Below, in pieces: positions 63,867 through 64,000 of a stretch of 64,000 nt of DNA. The notes beneath the pieces are model-generated. The model ran no database searches, was not told the DNA's origin, and saw only the letters and a program-made list of their open reading frames with translations. The stretch is from Nonomuraea thailandensis (GTDB lineage Bacteria; Actinomycetota; Actinomycetes; Streptosporangiales; Streptosporangiaceae), in the NCBI RefSeq assembly GCF_024172165.1, contig NZ_JAMZEB010000002.1, forward strand, positions 6,283,501 through 6,347,500. The letters run 5' to 3'. Each line of letters begins with the position of its first letter. Position 1 is the first letter of the stretch. A program made the translations under genes and the position numbers.

Positions 63867-64000
63867 GGCGGGTTCCTCCCAGATAGGGGTCACGAACCAG
63901 ACCTTGATGTCAGACTCGCATTGTGCCCGGCATCACACGCAGTGGTCTAGACCAAACGCCAGCCCGAAAAACTAAACCCTCACCCCGGAGGAATTTTCAT
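63867..64000. other. Upstream region of pfp, window end
   Basis: 134 bp containing the pfp promoter region; no gene or clear promoter element assigned before the window ends. Confidence 0.4.

Overview
This is a high-GC actinobacterial chromosome segment. The gene order metK, coaBC, rpoZ, gmk, mihF next to the pyr operon, the BldD orthologue, the actinobacterial integration host factor and the many GTG/TTG starts fit a filamentous actinomycete, most likely Streptosporangiales (Nonomuraea or Streptosporangium-like). The genus is an inference; no rRNA is present. I saw no tRNA, rRNA, CRISPR array, transposase or phage gene.

Layout. 1-5.2 kb (minus): the metK 5' part, a small unknown gene, coaBC, rpoZ, gmk, mihF. 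4.5-14.2 kb (minus): a complete UMP-synthesis operon pyrR-pyrB-pyrC-carA-carB-pyrK-pyrD-pyrF, led by a PyrR-type RNA hairpin. 14.4-20.0 kb (plus, divergent): an arginine deiminase operon arcA-arcB-arcC-permease-universal stress protein. 20.1-24.5 kb: bldD with its own promoter and BldD box, a HEPN-domain gene behind two LexA boxes, a ferredoxin/P450 pair and a divergent TetR regulator. 24.5-32.5 kb: a QorB-like/HxlR pair, a GT-C-like membrane protein, a lipoprotein L,D-transpeptidase, YbaK and GNAT proteins, metF and a polyprenyl synthase. 32.7-39.4 kb: thiE, an Rv2175c-like DNA-binding protein and an FAD oxidoreductase, then a TPP riboswitch with thiO-thiS-thiG and a PASTA Ser/Thr kinase. 39.4-50.3 kb: two purine-catabolism clusters, permease/glycerate kinase/allantoinase/allantoicase and OHCU decarboxylase/HIU hydrolase/uricase/xanthine dehydrogenase FAD and FeS subunits/guanine-type deaminase. 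50.4-64 kb: nfo, a LytS/LytTR two-component system with a solute symporter, a sulfite-oxidase-like enzyme, DAHP synthase behind a leader-peptide attenuator, thiI, a NarL-type two-component system, two tandem MHYT sensors and a phosphofructokinase with pyrophosphate-type residues.

How the genes work together. The pyr operon spends carbamoyl phosphate and the divergent arc operon makes it, so one 260-bp region separates opposite uses of the same intermediate. The purine clusters together cover urate to ureidoglycolate/urea and phosphorylation of glycerate, but the molybdopterin subunit of xanthine dehydrogenase is not here. The metF / polyprenyl synthase / Rv2175c-like / PknL-like kinase set mirrors the M. 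tuberculosis Rv2172c-Rv2176 neighbourhood with thiamine genes inserted. Regulation readable from sequence includes a PyrR-type hairpin, a TPP riboswitch, a Phe/Tyr attenuator, a BldD box, tandem LexA boxes, a TetR-type operator and several probable leaderless promoters.
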